A stretch of 64,000 nt of DNA from Neisseria macacae ATCC 33926 (GCF_022749495.1 NZ_CP094241.1:1302001-1366000); one strand, 5' to 3'; shown: positions 34,519 through 43,560, counted from the first letter of the stretch. The notes: a model not told the origin generated them from the letters alone. Program-made: numbers and translations.

Positions 34519-36798
34519 ATGAATGCACCGACTGATTTGAAAGTAACCAAGCGCGACGGACGTTTGGAAAATCTCGACTTAGACAAAATCCACCGCGTCG
34601 TTACTTGGGCGGCGGAAGGCTTGAAAAACGTCTCCGTATCGCAGGTCGAGCTCAAATCACACATCCAGTTTTACAACGGCATCCGTACCGACGACATCCA
34701 CGAAACCATCATCAAGGCGGCTGCCGACCTGATTTCGCAGGATACGCCCGATTATCAATATCTCGCCGCGCGTCTGGCGATTTTCCACCTGCGCAAAATT
34801 GCTTACGGCGAGTTCGAACCGCCGCATCTCTTTGACCATGTTAAAAAACTCACTGATGCGGGCAAATACGACCGCCACATCATCGAAGATTACAGCCGCG
34901 AAGAGTTTGACGAGCTGAACGCTTATATCGACCACAGCCGCGACATGACCTTCTCGTATGCCGCCGTGAAGCAACTCGAAGGCAAATATCTGGTGCAGAA
35001 TCGCGTGACCCGCCAGATTTATGAAACGCCGCAGTTTTTATACATTTTGGTGGCGATGTGCCTCTTCAGTAAATATCCGAAAGAGACGCGTTTGGATTAC
35101 GTCAAACGTTTTTACGATGCCGTTTCCACATTTAAAGTATCGCTACCAACCCCGATTATGAGCGGCGTGCGTACGCCTACGCGCCAGTTCTCAAGCTGCG
35201 TATTGATTGAATGCGACGACAGTCTGGATTCCATCAATGCTACCACCAGCGCGATTGTGAAATACGTTTCCCAACGTGCGGGTATCGGCATCAACGCCGG
35301 ACGCATCCGTGGATTGGGTAGCGAAATCCGCGGCGGTGAAGCGCAACACACCGGCTGCATTCCGTTTTTCAAAATGTTCCAAGCGGCGGTTAAATCCTGC
35401 TCGCAAGGCGGCGTGCGGGGCGGCGCGGCAACTTTGTTCTACCCCTTGTGGCACATCGAAGCCGAAAGCCTGTTGGTGTTGAAAAACAATCGCGGCGTGG
35501 AAGACAACCGCATCCGCCAGCTTGATTACGGCGTGCAAATCAACCGCCTGCTGTACACCCGCCTAATTAAAGGCGGCAACATCACGCTGTTTTCACCCAA
35601 CGAAGTCCCCGGCCTGTACGACGCGTTCTTTGCCGACCAAGACGAATTCGAGCGTCTCTACACAAAATACGAGCAAGACCCGAACATCCGCAAACGCACC
35701 TTGTCGGCTACCGATTTGTTCTCCACGCTGATGCAGGAACGCGCCGGAACGGGACGCATCTACATCCAAAACGTTGACCACTGCAACACGCACAGCCCGT
35801 TTGACCCGCGCGTCGCGCCCGTGCACCAGTCCAACCTGTGCATGGAAATCGCCCTGCCGACCAAACCGCTGGACAACATCAATGACCCGAACGGCGAAAT
35901 TGCCCTGTGTACCCTGTCTGCCTTCAACTTGGGCGCATTAAACAGCTTAGACGAGCTGGAAGGGCTTGCTGATTTGACCGTGCGCGCTCTCGATGCCTTG
36001 CTGGATTATCAAGACTATCCGGTCGAAGCCGCCCGCACCGCGACCATGAACCGCCGCACGCTCGGCATCGGTGTCATCAACTACGCTTACTATCTGGCGA
36101 AAAACGGCGTCCGTTACAGCGACGATTCCGCACTCGGCCTGACCCACCGCACCTTTGAAGCCATGCAGTATTACCTGCTCAAAGCATCGGTAAACCTTGC
36201 CAAAGAATACGGCGCATGCCCGCTGTTCAACCAAACCGTTTATTCGCAAGGCAAACTGCCCATCGACACCTACAAAAAAGACTTGGATGCCGTATGCAGC
36301 GAACCGCTGTTGTGCGACTGGGAAAGTCTGCGCGCCGACATCGTCAAATATGGCCTGCGCAACTCCACCCTGACCGCACTCATGCCGTCTGAAACCAGCT
36401 CGCAAATCGCCAACGCCACCAACGGCATCGAGCCGCCGCGCGGATTGGTAACGGTCAAAGCATCGAAAGACGGCATCCTGAAACAAGTCGTGCCGGAATT
36501 TGAAACCTTGAAAGACGCCTACGAAACCCTGTGGCAGCTTCCGGGCAACGAAGGCTATCTGAAACTTGTCGGCGTGATGCAAAAATTCGTCGATCAGGCG
36601 ATTTCTGCCAATACCGCCTACGACCCGGGCAAATTCGAAGGCAACAAAGTTTCCATGAAACAAATGCTTAAAGACTTGCTGACCGCCTACAAATACGGCG
36701 TCAAAACCCTGTACTACCACAACACCCGCGACGGCGCGGACGATACGCAGACCGATATTCAGGATGACGGCTGCGCGGGCGGGGCTTGTAAGATTTGA
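34519..36798 (+). CDS. nrdA: ribonucleoside-diphosphate reductase, class Ia alpha subunit
   Basis: 759 aa, as in E. coli. N-terminal ATP-cone (KVTKRDGRLENLDLDKIHRV), active-site cysteines C227 (SSCVLIEC), C441 (NLCMEIALPTK) and C464 (LCTLSAF), and the C-terminal redox pair C752/C757 in CAGGACKI. It makes dNDPs with NrdB. Start 34519 is preceded by GGATGGAGAAAGCTCACG and gives the family N-terminus; an in-frame ATG 60 bases upstream lies inside the NrdR-like boxes. nrdB is not adjacent: an A+T-rich orphan gene intervenes. Confidence 0.97.
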   Translation: MNAPTDLKVTKRDGRLENLDLDKIHRVVTWAAEGLKNVSVSQVELKSHIQFYNGIRTDDIHETIIKAAADLISQDTPDYQYLAARLAIFHLRKIAYGEFEPPHLFDHVKKLTDAGKYDRHIIEDYSREEFDELNAYIDHSRDMTFSYAAVKQLEGKYLVQNRVTRQIYETPQFLYILVAMCLFSKYPKETRLDYVKRFYDAVSTFKVSLPTPIMSGVRTPTRQFSSCVLIECDDSLDSINATTSAIVKYVSQRAGIGINAGRIRGLGSEIRGGEAQHTGCIPFFKMFQAAVKSCSQGGVRGGAATLFYPLWHIEAESLLVLKNNRGVEDNRIRQLDYGVQINRLLYTRLIKGGNITLFSPNEVPGLYDAFFADQDEFERLYTKYEQDPNIRKRTLSATDLFSTLMQERAGTGRIYIQNVDHCNTHSPFDPRVAPVHQSNLCMEIALPTKPLDNINDPNGEIALCTLSAFNLGALNSLDELEGLADLTVRALDALLDYQDYPVEAARTATMNRRTLGIGVINYAYYLAKNGVRYSDDSALGLTHRTFEAMQYYLLKASVNLAKEYGACPLFNQTVYSQGKLPIDTYKKDLDAVCSEPLLCDWESLRADIVKYGLRNSTLTALMPSETSSQIANATNGIEPPRGLVTVKASKDGILKQVVPEFETLKDAYETLWQLPGNEGYLKLVGVMQKFVDQAISANTAYDPGKFEGNKVSMKQMLKDLLTAYKYGVKTLYYHNTRDGADDTQTDIQDDGCAGGACKI

Positions 36799-36818
36799 TA
36801 AGGGCTTTGGTGAAGTAA

Positions 36819-37391
36819 TTGAAAGCCTTTCCTAAATTTGATTATCAAGGTATTGAATATGATCTAACGCATTTAACTGCGTTTTCTTGTGACTATATTC
36901 AACCTGCTAAAAGTGATGGTACGGCGGAAAAACGATACCGCTGTATTATCGAGTTTAGTACACATTGTTTTACAAGAGGTGAAAATAAACGTAAGGGAGA
37001 AAAGTTATCAGATATTGAATCTGCATTGCATTATGTAACGGCTAAAGAAACACGAATTTTTTGTTTCGAACGTTATCAGGTTTCAAAAATGTTGCCGCAA
37101 ATTATGCGTGAAATTAGTAGAAACAAATGTTATTTCACTTCGGCTGATGATAAGTTTCTGACCATATCAGTAACGGATAAAAACGGTAAAAAAGTAGATT
37201 ATGAAATTTACTTTTCACTTCAAAGAGCCAAATCTCCAAAACATGATGTACATATTTACATTAATAGTGCATATATACGGGATGGGGATTACAAAGAAAA
37301 TCACGGAACAAAAGTAAGGAGAAAACCGGTCGGTTTCTTTGTGTTATTACATAATACATTGGTCAATAAGAGAATCAAACGCCCAAAGTAA
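36819..37391 (+). CDS. unknown protein inserted between nrdA and nrdB
   Basis: 190 aa beginning KAFPKFDYQGIEYDLTHLTA (TTG start, poor RBS). Basic C-terminus (NTLVNKRIKRPK), no membrane segment, several Cys (FSCDY, YRCII, THCFTRG, RIFCFERY, NKCYF). Strikingly A+T-rich with lower-GC codon use than nrdA and nrdB, and without DUS, hence likely acquired. I recall no named function; similar uncharacterised proteins with a conserved THCFTRG-like core appear in accessory regions of other bacteria, but I cannot name a family. It starts 20 bases after nrdA, so it would be read from the nrdA promoter. Its stop overlaps the terminator of a convergent RNA candidate. Confidence 0.6.
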   Translation: MKAFPKFDYQGIEYDLTHLTAFSCDYIQPAKSDGTAEKRYRCIIEFSTHCFTRGENKRKGEKLSDIESALHYVTAKETRIFCFERYQVSKMLPQIMREISRNKCYFTSADDKFLTISVTDKNGKKVDYEIYFSLQRAKSPKHDVHIYINSAYIRDGDYKENHGTKVRRKPVGFFVLLHNTLVNKRIKRPK

Positions 37392-37517
37392 AACAACCCT
37401 CACTTAAAAGCAAGGGTTGTCAGTACAGGCTTCGCTTTATAACTGCTCTTGGGCTAGTAGCCTAAAAAGGCCGGACAAACGCTGAAATGGTTTCATGCCT
37501 GCTCATGCGTTTTGTTG
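37389..37517 (-). ncRNA. candidate structured small RNA, ~130 nt, convergent to the orphan gene
   Basis: Minus strand shows in order a promoter (-35 TTGAGC, 16-base spacer, -10 TACAAT), then ~95 bases with strong pairing, then a terminator. Paired elements: ACAAACGC (37475-37482) with GCGTTTTGT (37507-37515) enclosing TGAAATGGTTTCA, a short hairpin; GGCTAGTAGCC (37452-37462); and the terminator stem ACAACCCT/AGGGTTGT (37393-37420) followed by TTTT on the minus strand. No reading frame explains it. I do not recognise it as tmRNA, 6S, RNase P or a riboswitch. Confidence 0.5.
37393..37420 (-). terminator. intrinsic terminator of the small RNA candidate
   Basis: AGGGTTGT/ACAACCCT stem with a 12-base loop, T-run on the minus strand only. 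It overlaps the last codons boundary of the plus-strand orphan gene. Confidence 0.6.
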
Positions 37518-37523
37518 AGGCAA

Positions 37524-37551
37524 ATTGTACCACGATTGCAATAAGGCTCAA
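37524..37551 (-). promoter_or_regulatory. candidate promoter of the small RNA
   Basis: Minus strand: TTGAGC (37546-37551), 16 bases, TACAAT (37524-37529) preceded by TGG. Both hexamers differ little from consensus, and it lies in an intergenic segment. Confidence 0.5.
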
Positions 37552-37561
37552 AATAAAAATT

Positions 37562-37573
37562 TTCAGACGACCT
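37562..37573 (-). repeat. DNA uptake sequence, single copy
   Basis: TTCAGACGACCT, between the RNA candidate and nrdB, marking the return to DUS-bearing core sequence. Confidence 0.9.
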
Positions 37574-37662
37574 ATCTGCTTCGCATAGCCTAGAAGTCGC
37601 CTATCCTACTTTTAGATTTAAATCAACCTGAGAAAACAGCCATGTCCTGCGAACACCTAGTC

Positions 37663-38796
37663 ATGTCATACAGCACCTTTTCCAAAACCAAAAACGACGC
37701 GCTGAAAGAGCCGATGTTTTTTGGTCAGCCTGTTAATGTTGCCCGTTATGACCAGCAGAAATACGAAGTATTTGAAAAACTGATTGAAAAACAACTGTCT
37801 TTCTTCTGGCGGCCGGAAGAAATCGACGTGTCGCGCGACCGTATCGACTACGCCAACCTGCCCGAACACGAAAAACACATTTTCATCAGCAATCTGAAAT
37901 ACCAAACCTTGCTTGACTCCATCCAAGGCCGTAGCCCGAATGTTGCCTTACTACCTTTGGTGTCGATTCCCGAGTTGGAAACTTGGATTGAAACGTGGAG
38001 CTTCAGCGAAACCATCCACTCGCGCAGCTATACCCACATTATCCGCAATATCGTGAATGATCCCTCGGTCGTGTTCGACGACATCGTGCAGAACGAATAC
38101 ATCATCGCCCGCGCCGAAGACATCGCCTGCTATTACGATGATTTAATCGAATATACTCAGTATTACAACCTGTTGGGCGAAGGAACGCACAATGTCGGCG
38201 GCAAGCTCGTTACCGTGTCTTTGCGCGAGTTGAAGAAAAAGCTCTATCTCTGCCTGATGTGCGTCAACGTGTTGGAAGCCATCCGTTTCTACGTCTCATT
38301 TGCCTGCTCGTTCGCCTTTGCCGAGCGCGAGTTGATGGAAGGCAACGCCAAAATCATCAAGCTGATTGCCCGTGACGAAGCCCTGCACCTGACCAGTACA
38401 CAGCATATGCTCAACCTGATGCGCGCCGGTTCAGACGACCCTGAAATGGCGGAAATCGCCGTCGAATTGCAGGACGAATGTTTCAAACTCTTCAAAAAAG
38501 CGGCGGAGCAGGAAAAAGAATGGGCGGCCTATCTGTTTAAAGACGGTTCGATGATTGGTCTGAATAAGGAAATTTTGGCGCAATATGTCGAATACATCAC
38601 CAACCTGCGTATGCAGGCGGTCGGTCTGCCCGCCGGATTCGAAGGTGCCACCCAAAACCCGATTCCGTGGATTAACGCGTGGCTGTCGTCCGACAACGTG
38701 CAGGTCGCGCCGCAGGAAGTGGAAATTTCTTCTTACTTAATCGGTCAGATCGATTCGGAAGTCAGCGCGGACGATTTGGGCGATTTCGAACTGTAA
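37663..38796 (+). CDS. nrdB: ribonucleoside-diphosphate reductase, class Ia beta subunit
   Basis: 377 aa, very close to E. coli NrdB in many blocks (KNDALKEPMFFGQPVNVARY; ETIHSRSYTHIIRNIVNDPS). The radical tyrosine is Y123 and the diiron ligands (E/H of YANLPEHEKH, RDEALH) are intact. It supplies the tyrosyl radical to NrdA. Start 37663 matches the E. coli N-terminus; an in-frame ATG at 37642 adds seven residues. A DUS (38429-38440) encodes GSDDPEM. It is followed by its ferredoxin partner. Confidence 0.97.
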   Translation: MSYSTFSKTKNDALKEPMFFGQPVNVARYDQQKYEVFEKLIEKQLSFFWRPEEIDVSRDRIDYANLPEHEKHIFISNLKYQTLLDSIQGRSPNVALLPLVSIPELETWIETWSFSETIHSRSYTHIIRNIVNDPSVVFDDIVQNEYIIARAEDIACYYDDLIEYTQYYNLLGEGTHNVGGKLVTVSLRELKKKLYLCLMCVNVLEAIRFYVSFACSFAFAERELMEGNAKIIKLIARDEALHLTSTQHMLNLMRAGSDDPEMAEIAVELQDECFKLFKKAAEQEKEWAAYLFKDGSMIGLNKEILAQYVEYITNLRMQAVGLPAGFEGATQNPIPWINAWLSSDNVQVAPQEVEISSYLIGQIDSEVSADDLGDFEL

Positions 38797-38830
38797 TCAA
38801 ACTCGGCGGTTTTCCGCATTTCCATCATCA

Positions 38831-38894
38831 GAGGTCGTCTGAACAGGTGTAGAAACGAAATCAAAGATTTCGGTTACGCCGTGCAGACGGCCTT
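38831..38894. terminator. imperfect inverted DUS pair of mixed dialect after nrdB
   Basis: AGAGGTCGTCTGAAC and, 40 bases on, GTGCAGACGGCCTTTC. The second arm is the AGGCCGTCTGCA form, i.e. the other DUS dialect with a TGCA end, so the arms mismatch. Confidence 0.4.
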
Positions 38895-38914
38895 TCCCGC
38901 TTAAACAGATAACA

Positions 38915-39217
38915 ATGGCACTCATCAGCACACACGACAAAACCTTCGAACTCCAAGAGGGCGAAACCTTATTGGAGGGCTTGGAGCGCACCGGCCACGA
39001 GGTCGAATACCAGTGCCGCAGCGGCTATTGCGGTTCCTGCCGCGTCAAAATATTGGACGGCAGGGTGTCCTACGACGATTTCCCGCTGGCGTTTGTTGCG
39101 CCCGGCGAGATTCTGCCGTGTTGCTGTCGGGTAAATGAGGACATTAAGGTCGATTGCCGCGGGCGGGTGAGCGAACCGGATTTGTTCGATGTCGGCTTGT
39201 TTGATGAGCGGGATTGA
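38915..39217 (+). CDS. yfaE: YfaE-like 2Fe-2S ferredoxin
   Basis: 100 aa plant-type ferredoxin. Cluster ligands CRSGYCGSC (C34, C39, C42) with the fourth cysteine in the ILPCCCR run (69-71). YfaE rebuilds the diferric-tyrosyl cofactor of NrdB in E. coli, and the position 118 bases after nrdB supports the same role. Start ATG follows TAAACAGATAACA, a weak RBS. Confidence 0.88.
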   Translation: MALISTHDKTFELQEGETLLEGLERTGHEVEYQCRSGYCGSCRVKILDGRVSYDDFPLAFVAPGEILPCCCRVNEDIKVDCRGRVSEPDLFDVGLFDERD

Positions 39218-39292
39218 GTCGATTGAAACCCAGTTGTATTATTTTCAGTTCTTAGCTTTAATAATAGGCTCTTCAAATTTAGGTGTAATCGT

Positions 39293-39718
39293 ATGAATGT
39301 CGCTAAGGGTTTATTGGTTTCAGTTTTATGTTTGAGCTCGGGTTTGCTTGCTGCTCAAAGTCATCATTCCCAATGGAAAAAAGTTTATGAAAGGGATTTG
39401 ACGGATTTTGAATTGAGTCTGGAGGGAAGCGGGTTGATATTGTTTGCCCAACCGCAAGGACGTTGCAGGATGGATGTTGATTTTTATGGGGAAACGGGAC
39501 TGGCTAAATACCGGTATGAATTTACCCGAGACCGTTTGACGGCAGGTTCGCATCAGGAATACCGCTATACCGCTGCATCCTTGTCGGAAGTAACCAAAGA
39601 TAAAATAAAATTGGTGCGGAATGAGAAGCTGAATCCTGCTTCAGGCGCGGTAAAGAAAGAATTTCGGGATATTTATCAATACGTTCCTAATAAGGTTTTA
39701 AAAAAATATTGTTTTTGA
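39293..39718 (+). CDS. hypothetical secreted protein
   Basis: 141 aa with a signal peptide (MNVAKGLLVSVLCLSSGLLA, cleavage about LAAQS). The mature protein is basic and beta-rich with two cysteines (QGRCRMDVDF, KKYCF) that likely pair. No known domain seen. It is lower in G+C than its neighbours. A weak RBS (AGGTGTAATCGT) precedes the ATG. Confidence 0.55.
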   Translation: MNVAKGLLVSVLCLSSGLLAAQSHHSQWKKVYERDLTDFELSLEGSGLILFAQPQGRCRMDVDFYGETGLAKYRYEFTRDRLTAGSHQEYRYTAASLSEVTKDKIKLVRNEKLNPASGAVKKEFRDIYQYVPNKVLKKYCF

Positions 39719-39730
39719 TATGGCATGGCA

Positions 39731-39782
39731 AATAAAGCAAGAGGTCGTCTGAAAACTTTTCAGACGACCTCTTGCTTTATTT
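39731..39782. terminator. extended DUS hairpin between convergent genes
   Basis: AATAAAGCAAGAGGTCGTCT and its complement form an unusually long stem (over 20 bp) enclosing the DUS pair, with A and T tracts outside. Bidirectional terminator of the secreted-protein gene and uvrC. Confidence 0.9.
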
Positions 39783-39792
39783 ACCCTATCGT

Positions 39793-41628
39793 TTAATGCA
39801 GATGCTCGTAAATGGTTTCCGCCAATGCCTTGCTGATGCCTTCGACTTGTTCCAAATCTTCTTTGCTGGCGGCAACGACGCCGCGCAGGCCACCGAAGCG
39901 GGTGAGCAGGGCCTGGCGGCGTTTGCTGCCTACGCCGGGAATGTCGCTGAGGGAAGAGGTAACGCGGGCTTTGTCGCGTTTTTTGCGGTGGCCGGTGATG
40001 GCGAAGCGGTGTGATTCGTCGCGCACGGTTTGCAGGAGGTGCAGGGCGGGGCTGTTGGGCGGCAGGCGGAAGGTTTCGCCGGTGAACGGGAGGATGAGTT
40101 CTTCCATGCCGGCTTTGCGTTCGGGGCCTTTGGCGATGCCGACCAAGGGGATGTGCAGCCCGAGTTCTTCCCATACGGATACGGCGACGCCGATTTGTCC
40201 TTTGCCGCCGTCAATCAATACGACATCGGGCCATTTGACGGCCTCGCCGTTGGCTTCGGCTTCCTGCATTTTGCCGTAGCGGCGGGTGAGGACTTCGCGT
40301 ATGGCGGCGTAGTCGTCGCCGGGTTTGGCGGTGGTGATGTTGTAGCGGCGGTATTGCGAGGGTTGGATGTTTTGTTCGTCGTACACGACACAGGAGGCGA
40401 TGGTGGCTTCGCCTTGGGTGTGGCTGATGTCGAAGCATTCGAGGCGGTTGAGGTCGTCTGAATTCATGTTCAGGATTTTTGCCAACTCGTCGATGCGGTG
40501 TTGCTGGCTGCTTTGTTGCAGGCGGCGTTGGGCAATCGCCATTTGTGCGTTTTGTTCCGCCATTTTCAGCCAGACTTTGCGTTCGCCTATGGTTTTGGTC
40601 ACGAACTGCATTTGTTTGCCGTGTTCGCCCTCCAAGGCTTCTTTCAAGGCGTCGGGGACGGGGAAGTTGCTGATGATGATGTCGGGTTTGCTTTTGCCCA
40701 GATAATGTTGGGCGACAAAGGCTTCGGCGTAATCTTGCCCGTTTGGTTCGGGGTCGTTTTTGGTGTCGGGGAAGAAGCTTTTATCGCCGACGTGCCGCCC
40801 GCCGCGGATGCTGACCCAGTGTACGCAGACGAGGCCGTCTGAAACGGCGAGCGCGAGCAGGTCGATGTCGTTAGGATTGTTCGGGTTTTTGCTGTCGATG
40901 AACTGGTTGCTCTGCATGATGCCGAGCGCTTGGATTTGGTCGCGGTAGCGGGCGGCTTCCTCAAATTGCAGGTTGGCGGCGGCGGTCTGCATTTTGTGTT
41001 GCAGGGTGCGGGTCAGTTCGTCGGTTTTGCCGTTGAGGAAGGTAGCAGCTTGGCGCACGCTGTCGCGGTAGTCTTCTTCGCTGATGTGGCCGACGCAGGG
41101 CGCGGTGCAGCGTTTGATTTGGTACAGCAGGCAAGGACGGTCGCGGTGTTCGAACACGCTGTCTTCGCAGGTGCGCAGCATGAAGACTTTTTGCAGAACT
41201 TGGATGCTGTCGCGCACGGCGTTGCTGTTGGGATAGGGGCCGAAGTATTGGTTCAGCTTTTTCAGCGTGCCGCGGTAATACGCCATCTGCGGATATTGAT
41301 GCCCACTGAGCATGAGGTAGGGATAGCTTTTGTCGTCGCGGAAAAGGATATTGTATTTGGGCGACAGGGCTTTGATGAAGTTGTTTTCGAGAATCAGCGC
41401 TTCGGCTTCGGAACGGGTGATGGTGGTTTCGATGTGGTGAATCTGTTTCACCATCAATGCGATGCGCGGGGAATGGTCGTTTTTCTGGAAATAACCGGAC
41501 ACGCGCCGCTTGAGATTGACGGCTTTGCCGACGTATAAAACGTTGCCGCCTTCGTCGAAAAAACGGTATACGCCGGGCAGGTTGGGCAGGTTTTTGAGGA
41601 AGAGGGGGATGTCGAAGTCCGTGGTCAT
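39793..41628 (-). CDS. uvrC: excinuclease ABC subunit C
   Basis: 611 aa. Makes both incisions in nucleotide excision repair with UvrA/UvrB. N-terminal GIY-YIG nuclease (GVYRFFDEGGNVLYVGKA, ~18-35), UVR motif (LQFEEAARYRDQI, ~220), RNase H-like C-terminal nuclease (DVVLIDGGKGQ), and tandem helix-hairpin-helix (IPGVGSKRRQALLTRFGGL). It contains two uptake words: AGGTCGTCTGAA (encoding NSDDL) and the AGGCCGTCTGAA dialect (encoding VSDGL). A G+T-rich DUS lies just upstream. Confidence 0.97.
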   Translation of the reverse strand: MTTDFDIPLFLKNLPNLPGVYRFFDEGGNVLYVGKAVNLKRRVSGYFQKNDHSPRIALMVKQIHHIETTITRSEAEALILENNFIKALSPKYNILFRDDKSYPYLMLSGHQYPQMAYYRGTLKKLNQYFGPYPNSNAVRDSIQVLQKVFMLRTCEDSVFEHRDRPCLLYQIKRCTAPCVGHISEEDYRDSVRQAATFLNGKTDELTRTLQHKMQTAAANLQFEEAARYRDQIQALGIMQSNQFIDSKNPNNPNDIDLLALAVSDGLVCVHWVSIRGGRHVGDKSFFPDTKNDPEPNGQDYAEAFVAQHYLGKSKPDIIISNFPVPDALKEALEGEHGKQMQFVTKTIGERKVWLKMAEQNAQMAIAQRRLQQSSQQHRIDELAKILNMNSDDLNRLECFDISHTQGEATIASCVVYDEQNIQPSQYRRYNITTAKPGDDYAAIREVLTRRYGKMQEAEANGEAVKWPDVVLIDGGKGQIGVAVSVWEELGLHIPLVGIAKGPERKAGMEELILPFTGETFRLPPNSPALHLLQTVRDESHRFAITGHRKKRDKARVTSSLSDIPGVGSKRRQALLTRFGGLRGVVAASKEDLEQVEGISKALAETIYEHLH

Positions 41629-41652
41629 GGGGCGGATGGTAGTGGGCAGGTT

Positions 41653-41664
41653 TTCAGACGACCC
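41653..41664 (-). repeat. DNA uptake sequence variant upstream of uvrC
   Basis: TTCAGACGACCC, the reverse of GGGTCGTCTGAA, 25 bases upstream of uvrC. Confidence 0.8.
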
Positions 41665-41825
41665 GATTATAAATCAGAACGCTTGGGATAATGGAACATA
41701 AGCAGCTGGTTCATGAGGATGGAAAAGTACCAAATATGGACTAATTTGTACCGTCTAAGCTACCCAAAAGACAAATCGGCCAAAAAATGCTATTCTTATC
41801 GCTTTCAACCTATCTGTTTGTAGCA

Positions 41826-43394
41826 ATGAAAAAGTATCTTATTTCGACCGTAGCCGTAGCCATCGCCGCGGGTCTCGGTGCGCCTTACTACTTCGGCATC
41901 AAAGCAGAAGAAACCCTGACTGCACAACAAAAGCTGTTGCAGGAATCAGGTTTTTTAACCGTAGAATCCCACCAATATGATCGGGGCTGGTTCGGTGCGA
42001 CCGAAACTACGGTCATACGCCTGAAACCGACATTGCTTCAAAATACCCAGCAATATCTGCCCGATAATCTGAAAACCGTCTTGCAAGAGCCGATTACGGT
42101 TGTGAACCATATCAGCCATGGGCCGTTTGCCGGCGGTTTCGGTACTCAGGCTCATGTGGAAACAGAGTTCAAATACCATCCGGAAACCGAAAAAGTATTG
42201 TCCCGCTTCTTTGGCCAACAAGCTCCGTTGACCATGAGCAATACGATTTATTTCGGAGGAAGCGGCAAGCTTCAACTCAGCGTTCCGGCTTTCGACTATG
42301 AAGAGTTGTCCGGCATCAAGCTCAGCTGGAAAGGCTTGAGCGGCAACACCGATTACGAAAAAGATTTCCAAAGCTACCGCCACGACTATACCGCTCCGTC
42401 TTTGCAGATCAAGTTGGCGGATAAGGGCGATGTTTCGATGGAAAATTTACATTTCCAATCCGAAACTTCAGACGGAAGCAACAAGCTTTCTTTGGGCAAA
42501 AGCAGCATTACTTTGGATAAATTCCTGCTGCAATGGAAAGAAAACATTGATTACAACGTCAAGCTGAACGAGCTGATCAACCTTGTGACCAATCTGCAGA
42601 TCGGGGCATTTGTCAATCCGACCGGCAGTATCGCGCCTTCCAAAATCGAAGTCAGCAAACTGAAATTCGATACCAATACCAACGAAGTTGATAAGTTTAT
42701 CAATAGCGAAGGACGGTTCCAATTTGAAGAGCTGGTCTATGGCGAAGATAAATATGGTCCGTTGGATATCAATGTGGCAGCAGAGCATTTGGACGGCAAA
42801 GGTTTGCAGGCTTTAAAATCCAAGCTTGCCGAAGTCGCCAATAAGAAAATGAGCGAGGAAGAGATCCAAAACGCCTTGCTCCAAACCGCCAAAAACGAAG
42901 CTTCAGGTTTATTCACCAATGATCCGGTGCTGAATGTCAAAACATTCAAATTCATCATGCCGCAAGGTCAAGTGGATGTCAGCGGTAAACTCGCCTTTAA
43001 AGGCTTGGCGGCAAAAGATTTGAACAGCCTCAGCGAGATGTTGAAAAAAACCCATGCCGATTTCAATGTGAGCGTTCCGAAAAAACTGTTGGAGCAGATG
43101 GCAATCAACCAAGCGCGCAGCCTGTTTAGCGTCAATGCCGAGGATGAAGAAGCCGGACGCGCAGGAATTGAGGACATCAATGAAACGCTGCGTCTGATGG
43201 TGGACAGCACTGTGAAAAGCATGGCGCAGGAGCAATACCTGACTTTGGAAGAAAACAACATCAAAACCCATCTGACCCTGCAAAACAACGAATTGAAATT
43301 GAATGGCAAGGTGTTGCAAAACGATCCTGAGCCTGATTTTGACGAGCAGGACATGTTGCCGGAAAACCTGTCTTCATCTGAAGCAGGCAAGTAA
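41826..43394 (+). CDS. DUF945 (YdgA-like) family protein
   Basis: 522 aa. N-terminal membrane anchor or uncleaved signal (MKKYLISTVAVAIAAGLGA) then the DUF945 body: SHQYDRGWFGATETTVIRL and repeated amphipathic beta-segments typical of this inner-membrane-anchored periplasmic family. Function is not established. Start 41826 is chosen for the MKKY signal; an upstream in-frame ATG exists. A DUS hairpin terminator follows. Confidence 0.8.
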   Translation: MKKYLISTVAVAIAAGLGAPYYFGIKAEETLTAQQKLLQESGFLTVESHQYDRGWFGATETTVIRLKPTLLQNTQQYLPDNLKTVLQEPITVVNHISHGPFAGGFGTQAHVETEFKYHPETEKVLSRFFGQQAPLTMSNTIYFGGSGKLQLSVPAFDYEELSGIKLSWKGLSGNTDYEKDFQSYRHDYTAPSLQIKLADKGDVSMENLHFQSETSDGSNKLSLGKSSITLDKFLLQWKENIDYNVKLNELINLVTNLQIGAFVNPTGSIAPSKIEVSKLKFDTNTNEVDKFINSEGRFQFEELVYGEDKYGPLDINVAAEHLDGKGLQALKSKLAEVANKKMSEEEIQNALLQTAKNEASGLFTNDPVLNVKTFKFIMPQGQVDVSGKLAFKGLAAKDLNSLSEMLKKTHADFNVSVPKKLLEQMAINQARSLFSVNAEDEEAGRAGIEDINETLRLMVDSTVKSMAQEQYLTLEENNIKTHLTLQNNELKLNGKVLQNDPEPDFDEQDMLPENLSSSEAGK

Positions 43395-43407
43395 ACGGCA
43401 ATAGACA

Positions 43408-43463
43408 AAAGGTCGTCTGAAACCGGATTTGAAGTTTGAATCCGATTTCAGACGACCTTTTTT
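43408..43463. terminator. DUS hairpin after the DUF945 gene
   Basis: AAAAGGTCGTCTGAAACCGG and its mirror CGATTTCAGACGACCTTTTTT enclose a partly self-complementary loop. T-run on the plus side. Confidence 0.8.
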
Positions 43464-43503
43464 GATTGGTTTGATGGAAGCTATGTTGAGTTGCGGGCAA
43501 AAA

Positions 43504-43536
43504 AAATCGCCCCTTTAATTTTAAGGGGCGCAAAAG
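43504..43536 (-). terminator. intrinsic terminator of the HugZ-like gene
   Basis: GCGCCCCTTAAA / TTTAAGGGGCG stem read on the minus strand, followed by a run of T; 25 bases after the minus-strand stop. Confidence 0.85.
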
Positions 43537-43560
43537 GAACACAAACCACTACCAAAACTG

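Noticed and set aside
37441..37520. Reading the 37.4 kb structured segment as plus-strand RNA
   Set aside because: The promoter and T-run are both on the minus strand; on the plus strand no promoter or terminator tail is seen.
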